Source: Halobellus clavatus (GTDB lineage: Archaea; Halobacteriota; Halobacteria; Halobacteriales; Haloferacaceae). From it: a DNA stretch of 64,000 bases. The notes under the pieces are model-generated. The model did not search any database, was not told where the DNA came from, and was given only the letters and a program-made list of their open reading frames with translations. The DNA lies in the NCBI RefSeq assembly GCF_900107195.1, contig NZ_FNPB01000008.1, positions 117,532 through 181,531 on the forward strand, written 5' to 3'. Positions 6,952-16,226 of this stretch are shown here, piece by piece. The stretch's first letter is position 1. The number at the start of each line of letters is the position of its first letter. A program made the translations under genes and the position numbers.

Positions 6952-8415
6952 GTGATGGTTGTTCGCGATTCCATCTCGCGTGTCCTCGCCCTCTATCCCG
7001 CGGCGCTCGCCCGGCTCGGACTCGTCGACCGGGACCAGGCGGCGGACGCGTTCGACCTGGCGGTTCCGGTGATGGTGACCGGTGGGCTCCGGGTCCTCGT
7101 CCGGATCGCGGACTTCCTGATGGTGGGCATCGCGCTGGGCGACGCAGCCATCGCCGGGCTGGAACTCGGCTTCCAGTACTACTTCATCGGATTCGGGCTG
7201 TCGCTGGCGATCTCCTCGGGAACGATCAGCGTCGTCTCCCGGCTTCAGGGTGCCGGCCAGCCCGACCGCGCGAACCTCGCGGTCAAGCAATCGGTGTGGC
7301 TCGGACTCCTGATCTCGATACCGCTCACCGTGGGCGCCTGGCTGTACGCCGAACCGCTCGTCGGCCTGCTCAGCGACGATCCCGCGGCAGTGGAGTACGG
7401 CGCCACGTACCTCACTCTCGTGATGCTGTCGATGGCGCCGCGGTTCTGGTCGATGATCGCCGCGCGGGCCCTCGCGGGGAGCGCCGACACGCGGACCCCG
7501 ATGTACGTGCGGTCGCTGACGCTGCCGACGAACGTCGCTCTCAACGCGCTCTTAATCTTCGGAGTCGGGCCGATCCCCGCGCTCGGCATCGCGGGCGCGG
7601 CGATCGGCACTGCAGTCGCGAACGCCGTCGCAGCCGTGGCGTTTCTGGCCCTCCTCGTCTCCGGCGACTACGCGGTCAGGCTCCCGCTGCGCGGGCGACA
7701 GTTCGATCTCGACCTCATCACGGAGGTCCTCCGGGTGGGACTGCCGCTCTCGGGGATGCGGCTGGCACAGACGTTCGCGCGGTTCCCGTTCCTGTTCATT
7801 CTGGGCGTTCTCGGGACGCCCGCACTGGCGGCCTACGCGATCGCCCGGCGGGTGATGTTGCTGGCGCTGATGCCGGCGTGGGGGTACTCCACCGCCGCAT
7901 CGACGCTCGTCGGCCAGCACATCGGTGCCGGCGACGACGACTTGGCGACGGCCTACGGGTGGCAGACGCTGCGGATCGCGCTGGTGACGCAACTGCTCTT
8001 GGCCGGCGTCATCGTGCTCGCTGCACGGCCGATCGCGCTAGCGTTCGGGACCCAGTACGTCGGACTGACCGTCTCGTTCATCCGGCTGTTCGGCGTCGCC
8101 GTCGCTGGCTTCTCGATCTCGCGGACGATGCGCGGGGGTCTCCGCGGCGCCGGCGACACGCGCTGGCCGCTGTACGCGATGGTCGTCGGTGCAGTCTTCG
8201 TCCGACTCCCGATCGCGGTGCTCGCGCTCCCTGTCGGCTTCAGTATCACCCTTCTGGGGCTCGGCTTCGCACCCGGACTCGGCCTCGGGTTCCCGGCGGT
8301 GTATCTCGCAATCGCCGCCGACTTCTACGTGAAGGCTGCGGTGAACACCGGGCGGTTCTGGTCCGGGCGCTGGCGCGCGGTCGCCCGCGCGTCGGGCATC
8401 GGGACCGCAGACTGA
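6952..8415 (+). CDS. MATE family efflux transporter
   Basis: This 487-residue membrane protein has about 12 hydrophobic helices in two similar halves, as in MATE/NorM exporters. The N-half contains DLAVPVMVTGGLRVLVRIAD and an FQYYFIGFGLSLAISSG helix; the second half begins around LPLSGMRLAQTFARFPFLF. MATE proteins expel cationic or amphipathic compounds in exchange for Na+ or H+. The protein is highly hydrophobic with a short polar N-terminus and no signal peptide. No regulator overlaps the gene. Substrate unknown. Confidence 0.9.
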   Translation: MMVVRDSISRVLALYPAALARLGLVDRDQAADAFDLAVPVMVTGGLRVLVRIADFLMVGIALGDAAIAGLELGFQYYFIGFGLSLAISSGTISVVSRLQGAGQPDRANLAVKQSVWLGLLISIPLTVGAWLYAEPLVGLLSDDPAAVEYGATYLTLVMLSMAPRFWSMIAARALAGSADTRTPMYVRSLTLPTNVALNALLIFGVGPIPALGIAGAAIGTAVANAVAAVAFLALLVSGDYAVRLPLRGRQFDLDLITEVLRVGLPLSGMRLAQTFARFPFLFILGVLGTPALAAYAIARRVMLLALMPAWGYSTAASTLVGQHIGAGDDDLATAYGWQTLRIALVTQLLLAGVIVLAARPIALAFGTQYVGLTVSFIRLFGVAVAGFSISRTMRGGLRGAGDTRWPLYAMVVGAVFVRLPIAVLALPVGFSITLLGLGFAPGLGLGFPAVYLAIAADFYVKAAVNTGRFWSGRWRAVARASGIGTAD

Positions 8416-8491
8416 GTCGCGGTCCGCGACGGACGAGCGTACGGAACGGCAGGGATGTAGTATGAAGTCGGTGCCGGCACATACGCCGGTG

Positions 8492-8869
8492 ATGACAGCG
8501 TCTGACCCCGAACCGCGCGTCCGTCGCGCGGCCGACGTCTCCTACGAACCGGTCGAGTTGGCCGAAGGACTGCTGAAGGGCGTCCTGTTGGGCGACGAGC
8601 AGGCGACGCCCACCTTCGATATGCGCCGGTTCGTCCTCGAACCGGGCGCCCGCGTCCCGCGGCACACGAACGAGGTGGAACACGAGCAGTTCGTCGTCGA
8701 GGGCGAGTACGAGGTCGGCATCGGCGAGGAGACCTACACCGTCGGCCCCGGCGACTCGCTTCTCATCCCCGCGGGCGTCGAGCACTGGTACCGCAACGAG
8801 AGCGACCGCGAGGGCTCGTTCCTGTGTGTGGTCCCGAAGGCGGCCGATCGGATCACTGTGGTCGAGTGA
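8492..8869 (+). CDS. cupin domain protein
   Basis: This single-domain cupin (125 residues) has both cupin motifs: PRHTNEVEHEQFVVEGEYEV (metal-binding His and Glu) and PGDSLLIPAGVEHWYRN. Small cupins of this type may be isomerases, dioxygenases or sensors, so no reaction is assigned. An in-frame ATG at 8462 would add ten residues; 8492 is preferred because the protein-like sequence begins there, but this is not decisive. It sits 76 bases after the MATE gene on the same strand, possibly one transcript. Confidence 0.75.
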   Translation: MTASDPEPRVRRAADVSYEPVELAEGLLKGVLLGDEQATPTFDMRRFVLEPGARVPRHTNEVEHEQFVVEGEYEVGIGEETYTVGPGDSLLIPAGVEHWYRNESDREGSFLCVVPKAADRITVVE

Positions 8870-8983
8870 TCGCCAGCGGTCGCCCGGGACTCCCGCGGGA
8901 ATCGCCGCCGGGACCTCGGACGCGCACCGAGCGGTCTACAGGCCGGTTGAAGCGGCCGATCACGCCCAATCAGTGCCGGTCCC

Positions 8984-11605
8984 TCAGCCGACCGTGGACT
9001 CGCTATCGGTCTCCGTCGCTGGTCGGAGCCGCGACAGCCGCATCGCGTTGCCGGTCACGGCGGTCGTCATCCCCGCGTCGCCGGCGAGCACGGCCACCCA
9101 GATCGGGACGTAGCCGAACGGGACCGCCAGTGCCAGCCCCGCCTTGACCGCGAGGCTGGACCAGATGTTCTGCCGGATGACGCCGTTGGCCTGCCCGGCG
9201 AGTTCGTACAGGTACGGGAGCTTCGAGAGGTCGTCGCTCATCAGGGCGATGTCGGCCGTCTCGATCGCGGTGTCGGTGCCGGCCGCGCCCATCGCCACCC
9301 CGACCGTGGCCGTCGCCAGCGCGGGCGCGTCGTTCACGCCGTCGCCGACCATCGCGACGCCGTCGTGCGTCTCGGTCAGCTCCTCGATCGCCTCGACCTT
9401 CGCCTCCGGCAGCAGTTCGGCGCGGTACTCGTCGACACCGACGCGTTCGGCGATGGCGCGGGCCGTTCGGTCGTTGTCTCCGGTGAGCATCACCGTCCGT
9501 TCGACGCCGAGGTCGCGCAGGCGGTCGATCGTCTCCACCGCGCTCGGGCGGATCTCGTCGGCGACTGCGATGACCCCCTCGAGTTCGTCTTCTGTCCCGA
9601 CGAGGACGACGGTCTTGCCCTCAGACTGCAGTCTGGGGACGGTGTCTTCGAGCAGATCGAGGCAGTTGTGTCGGTCACAGATCCCCTGAGCCGTCTGCGT
9701 GACGACCCCGCCGTCGGTCGTCGCGTGAACGTGCGAGAGGTCGAATCCCAGGTCCTCGAACATCCCCGGCTTCCCGGCGAAGTGGGGCGTCCCGTCGAGG
9801 TCCGCGCGGACGCCCTTGCCCGTGATGCTCTCGAAGTCCTCGATGTCGGGCTCGCCGACTTGTTCGGCACCGGCCGCCGTGACGATCGCCTCCCCGATCG
9901 GGTGCTCGCTCCGGCGTTCGAGTCCGCGAGCGCACCTGAGCACGTCCGCCTCGGTGTTGCCGCTCAACGGGACGACGTCAGTGACGGTGAGTTCGCCCTT
10001 CGTCAGCGTCCCCGTCTTGTCGAATGCCACCGCGTCGACGGCACCCATCGCCTCGAGGTGGTTGCCGCCCTTGATCAGCACCCCGTTCTTCGCGGCGCTG
10101 GTGATCCCCGAGACCACCGAGACGGGCGTCGAGATGACGAACGCACATGGACACGCGAGTACGAGCAGCGTGAGCCCGTAGACGATGTACGTCGGCCACG
10201 AGCCGCCGAACACGACGGGAGGGACGACCGCGACAAGCACGGCAAAGCCGACGACGATCGGCGTGTAGTACGCGGAGAACCGCTCGACGAACTGTTCGCG
10301 TTCGGTTTTGTTCGACTGGGCGTCCTCGACCATCTGGACGATCCGCGAGAGGGTGTCGTCGCCGGCCTCGGAGGTGACCTCGACCTCGAGATACCCGCCC
10401 TCGTTGATCGTGCCAGCGTACACCTCGTCACCGGCTGTCTTGTCGATCGGGACGCTCTCACCGGTGATCGGCGCCTGGTTGACGGGGCTCTCACCGTCCC
10501 GGACTACGCCGTCCATCGGGATCTTCTCGCCCGGGCGGACGACGACGACGTCGCCGAGAGACACCTCGTCGACGGGCACGGTCACCTCTGCCCCGTCGCG
10601 TTTCACCGTGGCCTCGTCCGGCGAGAGGTCCATCAACTCTCGCAGCGAGTTGCGAGCGCGGTCCATCGAGTAGCGCTCCAGTAACTCCGCGACGCTGAAC
10701 AGGAACGCCAGCGTCGCCGCCTCGAAGTAGAGCGATTCGCCGAAGGCGAGGCTCGCGACGAGCGCCCCGCCGATCGCGATGCTCATCAGCAGGTCGATGT
10801 CGAGGCTCCGATTCATCGCCGAGTAGTAGCCGTTTCGGAAGATCACCTGGCCGGCGACGCCGACGGCGACGAGGAAGAACACGTCGGCGAGGAAGAGTTC
10901 CCGACCGAGGACCGCCGCCACGAGGAAATCCGCCCCGGGGAGCGCGAACTCGAAGAGCAGTCCGAGTCCGACGAACGCGCCGCTGATCCAGGTCTTGATC
11001 GCCCGCGAACTTCGCCAGACGCGCTCGCGGTCCTCGCCGTCGTCGGCCCGCGCCCCGGATTCGCCCCCGGTCGACCCGGTCACTTCGTAGCCGGCGTTCT
11101 CCACCGCGCCGACGAGGTCGGCCTCCGACGTCGACGCCGGGTCGTATGCGATCTGCACAGTCCCCGTCGTCGGTCGGGTGTCGTACTCGGTGACGCCGAC
11201 GTCGTCGAGAGCGGTTTCGACCTTCCCCGCACAGGAGGCACAGTCCATCCCGGGGACGGTCAGTTCGATCTCGGCGGCCGGATTCTCGACCGTGTACCCG
11301 GCCTTCTCGATCCGCTCTGTGATCTCTGTCGGCGTCGTCTCGTCGCTGGCGAACGTGACCGACACCTGTCCGGTCGTCACCCGGGGGTCGACCGCGTCGA
11401 CTCCGTCGAGTGTCTCCACGCTCCGCTCGACTTTCTCCGCGCAGGACGGACAATCCATCTCCGGGACGGCGTACTCCGCGACCTCGGCACGATTTGCCGC
11501 CGGCTCCGGCGCGTCGCCAGCCGCGGGGGGGTCCTCGCCGTCGGCAGACGAAGACGATCGAGACGCGTCGTCCCCACCGTCGGAGTCGGTCTCGGACGTG
11601 GTCAT
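8984..11605 (-). CDS. heavy-metal P1B-type ATPase, Zn/Cd/Pb type, with two HMA domains
   Basis: This is an 873-residue membrane ATPase. An acidic Ser/Asp-rich N-terminus precedes two HMA metal-binding domains with MDCPSCAEKVE (Cys52/Cys55) and MDCASCAGKVE (Cys122/Cys125). The core has the TGES actuator loop, CPC in the metal-transport helix (about 485), DKTGTLT phosphorylation site (about 528), SEHPIGEA and the GDGVNDAPAL hinge. CPC followed by FVISTPVSVVSG and the ending AGDAGMTTAVTGNAMRL resemble ZntA/CadA, so Zn2+/Cd2+ efflux is the best guess. An inserted Cys/His-rich loop (HVHATTDGG, then CDRHNCLDLL) lies in the ATP-binding domain. Transcription is probably from a TATA-like TTCATAAC near 11630. 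Confidence 0.9.
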   Translation of the reverse strand: MTTSETDSDGGDDASRSSSSADGEDPPAAGDAPEPAANRAEVAEYAVPEMDCPSCAEKVERSVETLDGVDAVDPRVTTGQVSVTFASDETTPTEITERIEKAGYTVENPAAEIELTVPGMDCASCAGKVETALDDVGVTEYDTRPTTGTVQIAYDPASTSEADLVGAVENAGYEVTGSTGGESGARADDGEDRERVWRSSRAIKTWISGAFVGLGLLFEFALPGADFLVAAVLGRELFLADVFFLVAVGVAGQVIFRNGYYSAMNRSLDIDLLMSIAIGGALVASLAFGESLYFEAATLAFLFSVAELLERYSMDRARNSLRELMDLSPDEATVKRDGAEVTVPVDEVSLGDVVVVRPGEKIPMDGVVRDGESPVNQAPITGESVPIDKTAGDEVYAGTINEGGYLEVEVTSEAGDDTLSRIVQMVEDAQSNKTEREQFVERFSAYYTPIVVGFAVLVAVVPPVVFGGSWPTYIVYGLTLLVLACPCAFVISTPVSVVSGITSAAKNGVLIKGGNHLEAMGAVDAVAFDKTGTLTKGELTVTDVVPLSGNTEADVLRCARGLERRSEHPIGEAIVTAAGAEQVGEPDIEDFESITGKGVRADLDGTPHFAGKPGMFEDLGFDLSHVHATTDGGVVTQTAQGICDRHNCLDLLEDTVPRLQSEGKTVVLVGTEDELEGVIAVADEIRPSAVETIDRLRDLGVERTVMLTGDNDRTARAIAERVGVDEYRAELLPEAKVEAIEELTETHDGVAMVGDGVNDAPALATATVGVAMGAAGTDTAIETADIALMSDDLSKLPYLYELAGQANGVIRQNIWSSLAVKAGLALAVPFGYVPIWVAVLAGDAGMTTAVTGNAMRLSRLRPATETDSESTVG

Positions 11606-11758
11606 TACGCGAGGGTAAGCGGTTCCGAGTTATGAAACTAACTGCTATCTAGCCGGTCCAAAATGGCTTTGATTATTATTGAAAACGCTATGAGTTATTA
11701 TACTTGTCCGAGACGGAACGGCAAATGGAGGGCAGTCGAGAGCTGGCTGCGGGCGTTC

Positions 11759-12190
11759 TCAGTAGTCGAACGTCTGCAGTGTCGCCGAGGAACTCCCGTC
11801 AGTGGCCTCCCAGGTGACGCTGATCGTTCCGCTATCCGAGTTGGCCTCGACCTCGAAGGACTCTCCGGCGCTCATCGTATCACCGCTTATACTCCTCTTG
11901 AACGAGGTTACGGAGTTACTCGAATTATAGATATCTCCGTTCGCGTAAAGATTTGCAGTTTCTATCGAGTCACCGTTCGTGTGCGTGATAGTCGCGTTAC
12001 TACCGTCGGTCAAATCAGTCGAATTGATGTCGAACGTCGCCTGCGGAGACGACTGCTGGACTTCCTGTCCGAGATTCAGCACGAACGTCCCGATGACGGC
12101 CGCGAGAATGACCGTGATCGCGACCATCAGGATGACGCCGATAACGGGGCTGACTGCCCGGTCCTCTGTGAATACCTTCTTGATGTTCAT
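11759..12190 (-). CDS. type IV pilin N-terminal domain protein (adhesion pilin)
   Basis: This is a 143-residue haloarchaeal type IV pilin. The prepilin peptidase site lies in EDRAVSPVIG, directly followed by the long hydrophobic assembly helix (VIGVILMVAITVILAAVIG). The rest is Asn/Ser/Thr-rich and beta-like, as in the surface-exposed head of Pil proteins. PibD would cleave ahead of the helix, and the pilin would polymerise into adhesive pili. The ATG at 12190 (MNIKKVF) is chosen over an open extension to 12229. No pilB/pilC assembly genes are nearby, so it must use machinery encoded elsewhere. The gene is less G+C-rich than its neighbours. Confidence 0.85.
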   Translation of the reverse strand: MNIKKVFTEDRAVSPVIGVILMVAITVILAAVIGTFVLNLGQEVQQSSPQATFDINSTDLTDGSNATITHTNGDSIETANLYANGDIYNSSNSVTSFKRSISGDTMSAGESFEVEANSDSGTISVTWEATDGSSSATLQTFDY

Positions 12191-12595
12191 CGATTTGCCT
12201 CTGCTCTTAGTTTCCCTCTTCCCACACATAACCCTACGCCCTCAAGTATCAAAACTGGTAACAGTTCTGTCAGTATAGCGCAACGCGAAAGCGGTGCTCA
12301 ACCCTTTCTCCCGCCGATATATGGGTGATAGCTGCCGGTGGCTAGTCTGCGCCCCCGAGCGTACGGTATTATCACGATCGAATATCTGTGCCGGCTGTCG
12401 GCCGGCCACACAACTGTCAGGGTGAACCGAGGAACCCGAGGCCGCTCGCACCGGTGACGGCCACTAGAGTAGTGGTAACCCAGTCTCCGAAGGCAGGACA
12501 GTCGTCGACGACGCCTCTCAGCGGGCGGCGCAGATCGATGTCGTCGGCCGTGAGAGACCCAAGGAGATTTGCCGAGGCCGCGAGTCGGTCGAAAT
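12191..12595. other. 405-bp intergenic region between divergent genes
   Basis: The left 100 bases are AT-rich and contain GGGTTATGTG on the minus strand, a probable TATA box for the pilin gene. The remainder returns to high G+C. I find no convincing coding frame, RNA gene or repeat. The ATG at 12596 follows the AT-rich run CGAAAT. Confidence 0.5.
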
Positions 12596-13105
12596 ATGCT
12601 CCGACAGGCTCGCGAGTTCGGACCGGCCCTGCTGGTGCCGCTGGCGTGGATCTTCGTCACCGCCGCGCACCTCGACGTCGTCGCGGCGTCGACCCTCTTC
12701 ATCGCTCACGTGGTGATGTCGGTACTCCTCGCGGTCTTCGCGGTGACCGGACGTGCAGACATGCGCGAGGGCACGCTCCGCGTGTGGTGGTGGGTCATCG
12801 CGGTCGGATTCGTGGTCACGCTGCTCGGGACGGTCGGCTTCCGGATCGACACCGGAGGGGCGCTGCTCCAGGCGCTCGCGCTGTACGGCTGGATGTTCCT
12901 CCCCGTAGTCGGCTTCGTCGACACCGCGCGGCGCGGGGCCGACAGGCCCCGACGCTACTACGGCGGGGGTCTCGCGTCGGTGCTCGGTGCGATTGGGTAC
13001 GCCGCGGGGTTCGCGACGGCCTCCCCGTCGCTCCAGATCGGGGGGCTCCTCGTCGTGGGTACCGGCCAGACTGTCGCGATCGTCGACGCCGCGTTCGGCT
13101 ACTGA
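12596..13105 (+). CDS. hypothetical multi-pass membrane protein (169 aa)
   Basis: I do not recognise the family. About six hydrophobic segments are visible: near residues 10-28, 30-52, 64-84, 93-112, 122-140 and 145-168. Charged stretches between them include ADMREG and TARRGADRPRRYY. There is no signal peptide, no cysteine motif and no conserved catalytic pattern. An upstream TTG at 12569 would add nine residues and is less likely. It is followed convergently by an SDR gene. Confidence 0.65.
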   Translation: MLRQAREFGPALLVPLAWIFVTAAHLDVVAASTLFIAHVVMSVLLAVFAVTGRADMREGTLRVWWWVIAVGFVVTLLGTVGFRIDTGGALLQALALYGWMFLPVVGFVDTARRGADRPRRYYGGGLASVLGAIGYAAGFATASPSLQIGGLLVVGTGQTVAIVDAAFGY

Positions 13106-13138
13106 GAGCCGCCCGCCCGGCGACGACGCCCGGCCGCC

Positions 13139-13858
13139 TCAGAGGAACTCGGTGTTCTGCGGTCCGTTCGTGATGTGTACCTCGAACGGCATCGTGTCCA
13201 CCTGATCCTGCTCGACGAGGTGCCAGTAGGTCTCGGCCATCTCGTCGGGGTCAAGGAACGTCTCCGGGCCGCGGTCCGGCGCTCGTTCGCGGGCGTCGGG
13301 CCCGTCGATCTGTCCGTCGATGACGACGTGTGCGACGTGGACGCCTTCGGGGCCGAACTCCTGAGCGATGTCCATCGCCATCCCGCGAGCAGCGAACTTC
13401 GCCGCGGTGAACCCGATCGTGCCGCCGAGGCTCCGGACCGCGGAGGTCGCCCCGGTGAAGAGGACGGTCCCACCGCCGCGCTCGACCATATCGCTCACGG
13501 CCTCCTGCGAACAGACGAACGCGCCACGCGCGCCGACCTCCCAGGCCCGCTCGAAGTCCTCGACGCTCGCGTCCAACAACCCCTGCCACGACGCGCCGCT
13601 GGCGTGGTTCACGAGTACGTCCACGGGGCCGAAGGCCTCCCGGACGGTCTCGAAGCCCTCTCTGATCGCTTCGACGTCCCGGAGGTCGGTGGGGACCGCT
13701 AGTCCCTCTCCCGGGTCGGGAAGGTCGGCCGCGAGGTCTTCGATGAAATCACCTGATCTGGCGAACAGCGCCACCTGACAGCCCTCCGCCGCGAACGTCC
13801 GTGCGAGCGACTCGCCCAGTCCGGGACCGACACCGGCAATGATGGCAGTGCGTGCCAT
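13139..13858 (-). CDS. short-chain dehydrogenase/reductase family protein lacking the catalytic Tyr
   Basis: This is a 239-residue single-domain SDR. The nucleotide loop is GVGPGLGESLA (residues 9-19), a variant of TGxxxGxG. NHASG (84-88) replaces NNAG, and Ser139 aligns with the catalytic Ser. The normal YxxxK becomes FTAAK (Phe150, Lys154), so the proton-donating tyrosine is missing. It may be an atypical SDR using another residue, or a non-catalytic nucleotide binder. The ATG at 13858 is used because glycine-rich fold sequence begins there; the frame is open to 13954 but unlike the family. Substrate unknown. Confidence 0.8.
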   Translation of the reverse strand: MARTAIIAGVGPGLGESLARTFAAEGCQVALFARSGDFIEDLAADLPDPGEGLAVPTDLRDVEAIREGFETVREAFGPVDVLVNHASGASWQGLLDASVEDFERAWEVGARGAFVCSQEAVSDMVERGGGTVLFTGATSAVRSLGGTIGFTAAKFAARGMAMDIAQEFGPEGVHVAHVVIDGQIDGPDARERAPDRGPETFLDPDEMAETYWHLVEQDQVDTMPFEVHITNGPQNTEFL

Positions 13859-13960
13859 ATCCGCTGCTCGGCCGTCCGCTGCAAAACTGTGGTGGTCGTG
13901 CCGTCGTCCCCTCGCCGTCGTCTCGTCGGTGCCACCTCCGGTCAGCGTGGCCACCGAATG

Positions 13961-14428
13961 CTACGCCCGACCGCTGCCGACGTACGCGAGGCCGAGACTG
14001 CCCAGAAGGAGCAGGATGCCTGCGAGAAGACTCGGCAGCACGTCGGCTAGGTCCCCGACGAGTCCGAGTATCACCGTCCCAGCGGCGATGGCGGCCGGAA
14101 GTGGTGCCGTTTTCAGCTGCTGTCCGAACGCGCGGAACGACCAGTACGCCGTCTCCGGGGCCGACATGACCACGGCACGGAGGGTCCGGCCTCCCCTCGG
14201 ATTTCCGGCCGGTTCGAATCCGGATAGCTCCTCGTGGGACACCGTGAGCACTTCGCCCGTGTGCGCCCGTCGACCCTGCTCGTCGGTCACTCGCAGGAGT
14301 GTCACCCGGTCGTCGTCGACCCCGACGACGCGATAGACGCCGTCGTCGTAGGCCGGAACGGTCGGCCGCAGGTGATCGGAAACGCTGGGCTCTGTCACTC
14401 GGTCGGTCGGTGGTGTTTCCTCACTCAT
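13961..14428 (-). CDS. hypothetical membrane protein with soluble N-terminal domain (155 aa)
   Basis: Residues 1-75 form a small beta-rich domain (GVYRVVGVDDDRVTLLRVTD, then HTGEVLTVSHEELSGFEPAG). Two transmembrane helices follow (about 108-128 and 132-152). The soluble part has the look of a short barrel that could bind a ligand or another protein, but I cannot name a family. It lies just upstream of the SDR gene on the same strand, with about 100 bases between. Confidence 0.65.
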   Translation of the reverse strand: MSEETPPTDRVTEPSVSDHLRPTVPAYDDGVYRVVGVDDDRVTLLRVTDEQGRRAHTGEVLTVSHEELSGFEPAGNPRGGRTLRAVVMSAPETAYWSFRAFGQQLKTAPLPAAIAAGTVILGLVGDLADVLPSLLAGILLLLGSLGLAYVGSGRA

Positions 14429-14464
14429 CGAATCAGTACCGCGGGCCGCGACTTCGACCCGTCT

Positions 14465-15130
14465 TCACCCGTGGGTCTGGCCACCTTCCTCGTGGGGCTG
14501 GACGACGACGAAGCCCTCGGATCCGGTGAACTCCATCTGCATCGTCTCGCCCGATTGCTGCCCGATCTCGATCGCTTTGTTCGTCGCGATCGACGGCGAG
14601 AGGTTCGTACTCCAGGCGACGGTGGCGTCGGGGTCGGTATAAACCGGCGGCGTCATCACGAGCGGGTCGCCGAAGGTCGTGAGCGCGACCTGCCCCGGGC
14701 CCGAGAGGTAGACGTTCGTCAGGCCGCCCGCGGCGGCTCCCGAAAGACTTCCCACGGTGTTGATTTCGAAGTCGACGCCCGACTCGAACGCGAGGACGTC
14801 GTTGCCGTTGACGGAGATCGACTCCTCGGGGTCGAGATCGAGCACCTGTACTTTCTTTCCCTGATCGGCGACGTACAGGTGTCCGTGGCCCTCGGCTTCC
14901 ATCACGGGCGTGCCCTCGCCGCTGACGGCCTCCTTGACGAAGCCGGTGATGCCGCCCTCGGCGGAGGACCTCCCGGTGAAGGTCATCTCGCCGGTGTAGG
15001 CGATCATCGTGCCCGCTTTGACCATCACGGTCCCATCGACTGGGACGTCGAGCAGTCGGCTGTTCTCTTTCTGGAATCCGGTCCCGCCCGCTTCGGGCGC
15101 GTTCGACCGCGTGAACTCCGCTAGATCCAT
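14465..15130 (-). CDS. AIM24 family protein
   Basis: This is a 221-residue beta-helical protein of the AIM24 family (named after a yeast mitochondrial biogenesis factor). Recognisable stretches are VMVKAGTMIAYTGEMTF, GHLYVADQGKKVQVLDL and VYLSGPGQVALTTFGDPLV, evenly spaced like the family's repeating strands. Prokaryotic members are cytoplasmic, often in stress or tellurium-type gene sets, with no agreed biochemical activity. There is no signal peptide or membrane helix. It probably shares a transcript with the 13961 gene, 36 bases downstream. Confidence 0.8.
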   Translation of the reverse strand: MDLAEFTRSNAPEAGGTGFQKENSRLLDVPVDGTVMVKAGTMIAYTGEMTFTGRSSAEGGITGFVKEAVSGEGTPVMEAEGHGHLYVADQGKKVQVLDLDPEESISVNGNDVLAFESGVDFEINTVGSLSGAAAGGLTNVYLSGPGQVALTTFGDPLVMTPPVYTDPDATVAWSTNLSPSIATNKAIEIGQQSGETMQMEFTGSEGFVVVQPHEEGGQTHG

Positions 15131-15444
15131 AGCTTCGATATCGGCGCCGGGTAATAAAGTCCCGATGGAGAGTCAAATCCGGGTTTCACCGACGCACTCT
15201 CGACCACCCGGTATCGATCGGGCCGATCCGACACGACGTCCACAGCAATCGTTCCGAGTCCAGGGCCGACTGGACTGGGTTGGACTGGCCTGGGTTGGAC
15301 CGGGCTGAACTGGACCAGACTGAACTAGCTTTCACCCCGGCCATCCGCGTCCCGCGGACGTGACCATCAACGAGTACGACGAGGTCGACGGCCGGTTCCG
15401 CTGGGCCGCCGCCGATTCGGGCCCCTCCGAGAAGAACCGCGCTC
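15131..15444. other. 314-bp region: GT-rich minisatellite and possible gene fragment
   Basis: From about 15268 to 15328 there are imperfect repeats built from TGGACTGGGT-like words. From GTG 15360 a 44-codon frame begins VTINEYDEVDGRFRWAAADS and reads like protein. It then runs into the antisense of the RAD55-like gene and stops at 15492, so it may be the surviving 5' end of a lost gene. No RNA gene is seen. Confidence 0.4.
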
Positions 15445-16056
15445 TCAGTCGCCCGCGAGACGGACCGACACCGGCCCGTCCTCCTGCGTCGTGATGATTC
15501 CGTCGAACAACTGTTTCAGGGTGTTCATCGTCTGGTCGTCGTGGGCGCTGGCGTCGATCGCGAAGATGCCGAGGCCGTCGACGCTCTGTACCCGTCCGGT
15601 GAAGACGTGGAGGAAGCGGAAGACGGTCTGGAGATCCGAGTACATCAGCAGCGTCGACAGCGAGTGCAGCATCACGCGATTCTGCTCGATCTCCTGGTTC
15701 TGGTAGAACGACTGCAGGAACTCCGAGAGCTTGATTCCGATTCCGGTCATATCGACCGGTGAGGAGGTGTATTTGATCCGGTCGCTGTCGCGGACGTCGC
15801 CGACGCCCTGCTGTCGGGTCACGCAGTCGACGATCGCGACGGGCCGGTCCTCGTACGGCGTGCGCTTCTCGAAGTCGTCCAGGACGCGGTCGGCGCCGTC
15901 TTTGGTGGTGACGATGATCGCGCCTTCGCCCTTCTCGGTGCCTGATGCTAGAATGTCGAGCGCGAGCGACCGCTTCCCGGACAGCGGAGGACCACTCACC
16001 AGGATGTTCGTTCCCGGGGGGACCTCTCTGTCGAGGTCCGGGCCGAGGTCATACAT
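15445..16056 (-). CDS. RAD55/KaiC-like P-loop ATPase domain protein
   Basis: This is a 203-residue RecA-fold protein of the haloarchaeal RAD55/KaiC-related group. Walker A is GPPLSGKRS (about residues 21-29), and a Walker-B-like strand is NRVMLHSLSTLL. Order and length fit a single KaiC-type domain. Such proteins often serve signal transduction near sensor kinases or taxis genes rather than DNA repair. The usual Walker B acid is not obvious in the strand, so ATP hydrolysis may be weak or absent. It lies alone between the AIM24 protein and the lipid prenyltransferase. Confidence 0.7.
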   Translation of the reverse strand: MYDLGPDLDREVPPGTNILVSGPPLSGKRSLALDILASGTEKGEGAIIVTTKDGADRVLDDFEKRTPYEDRPVAIVDCVTRQQGVGDVRDSDRIKYTSSPVDMTGIGIKLSEFLQSFYQNQEIEQNRVMLHSLSTLLMYSDLQTVFRFLHVFTGRVQSVDGLGIFAIDASAHDDQTMNTLKQLFDGIITTQEDGPVSVRLAGD

Positions 16057-16226
16057 CTGGGGTCCTCGGCGTCGAGCCGCCAGCTAGAACTGCGGGGTCG
16101 GTCGTCCGGTTGATCGACTCGCCGGGAGTCATTAGATGAGTAAACCATATCGGTTGCAGATAATATTCTTTTTGATCCTGCCGGTCGATTCTCCGCCGAT
16201 ATTGTCGGAAAGTCGATCAGTTTCGA

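Noticed and set aside
14205..14225. tRNA T-arm-like GGTTCGAATCC
   Set aside because: It lies inside a coding gene and no acceptor or anticodon stem can be drawn.
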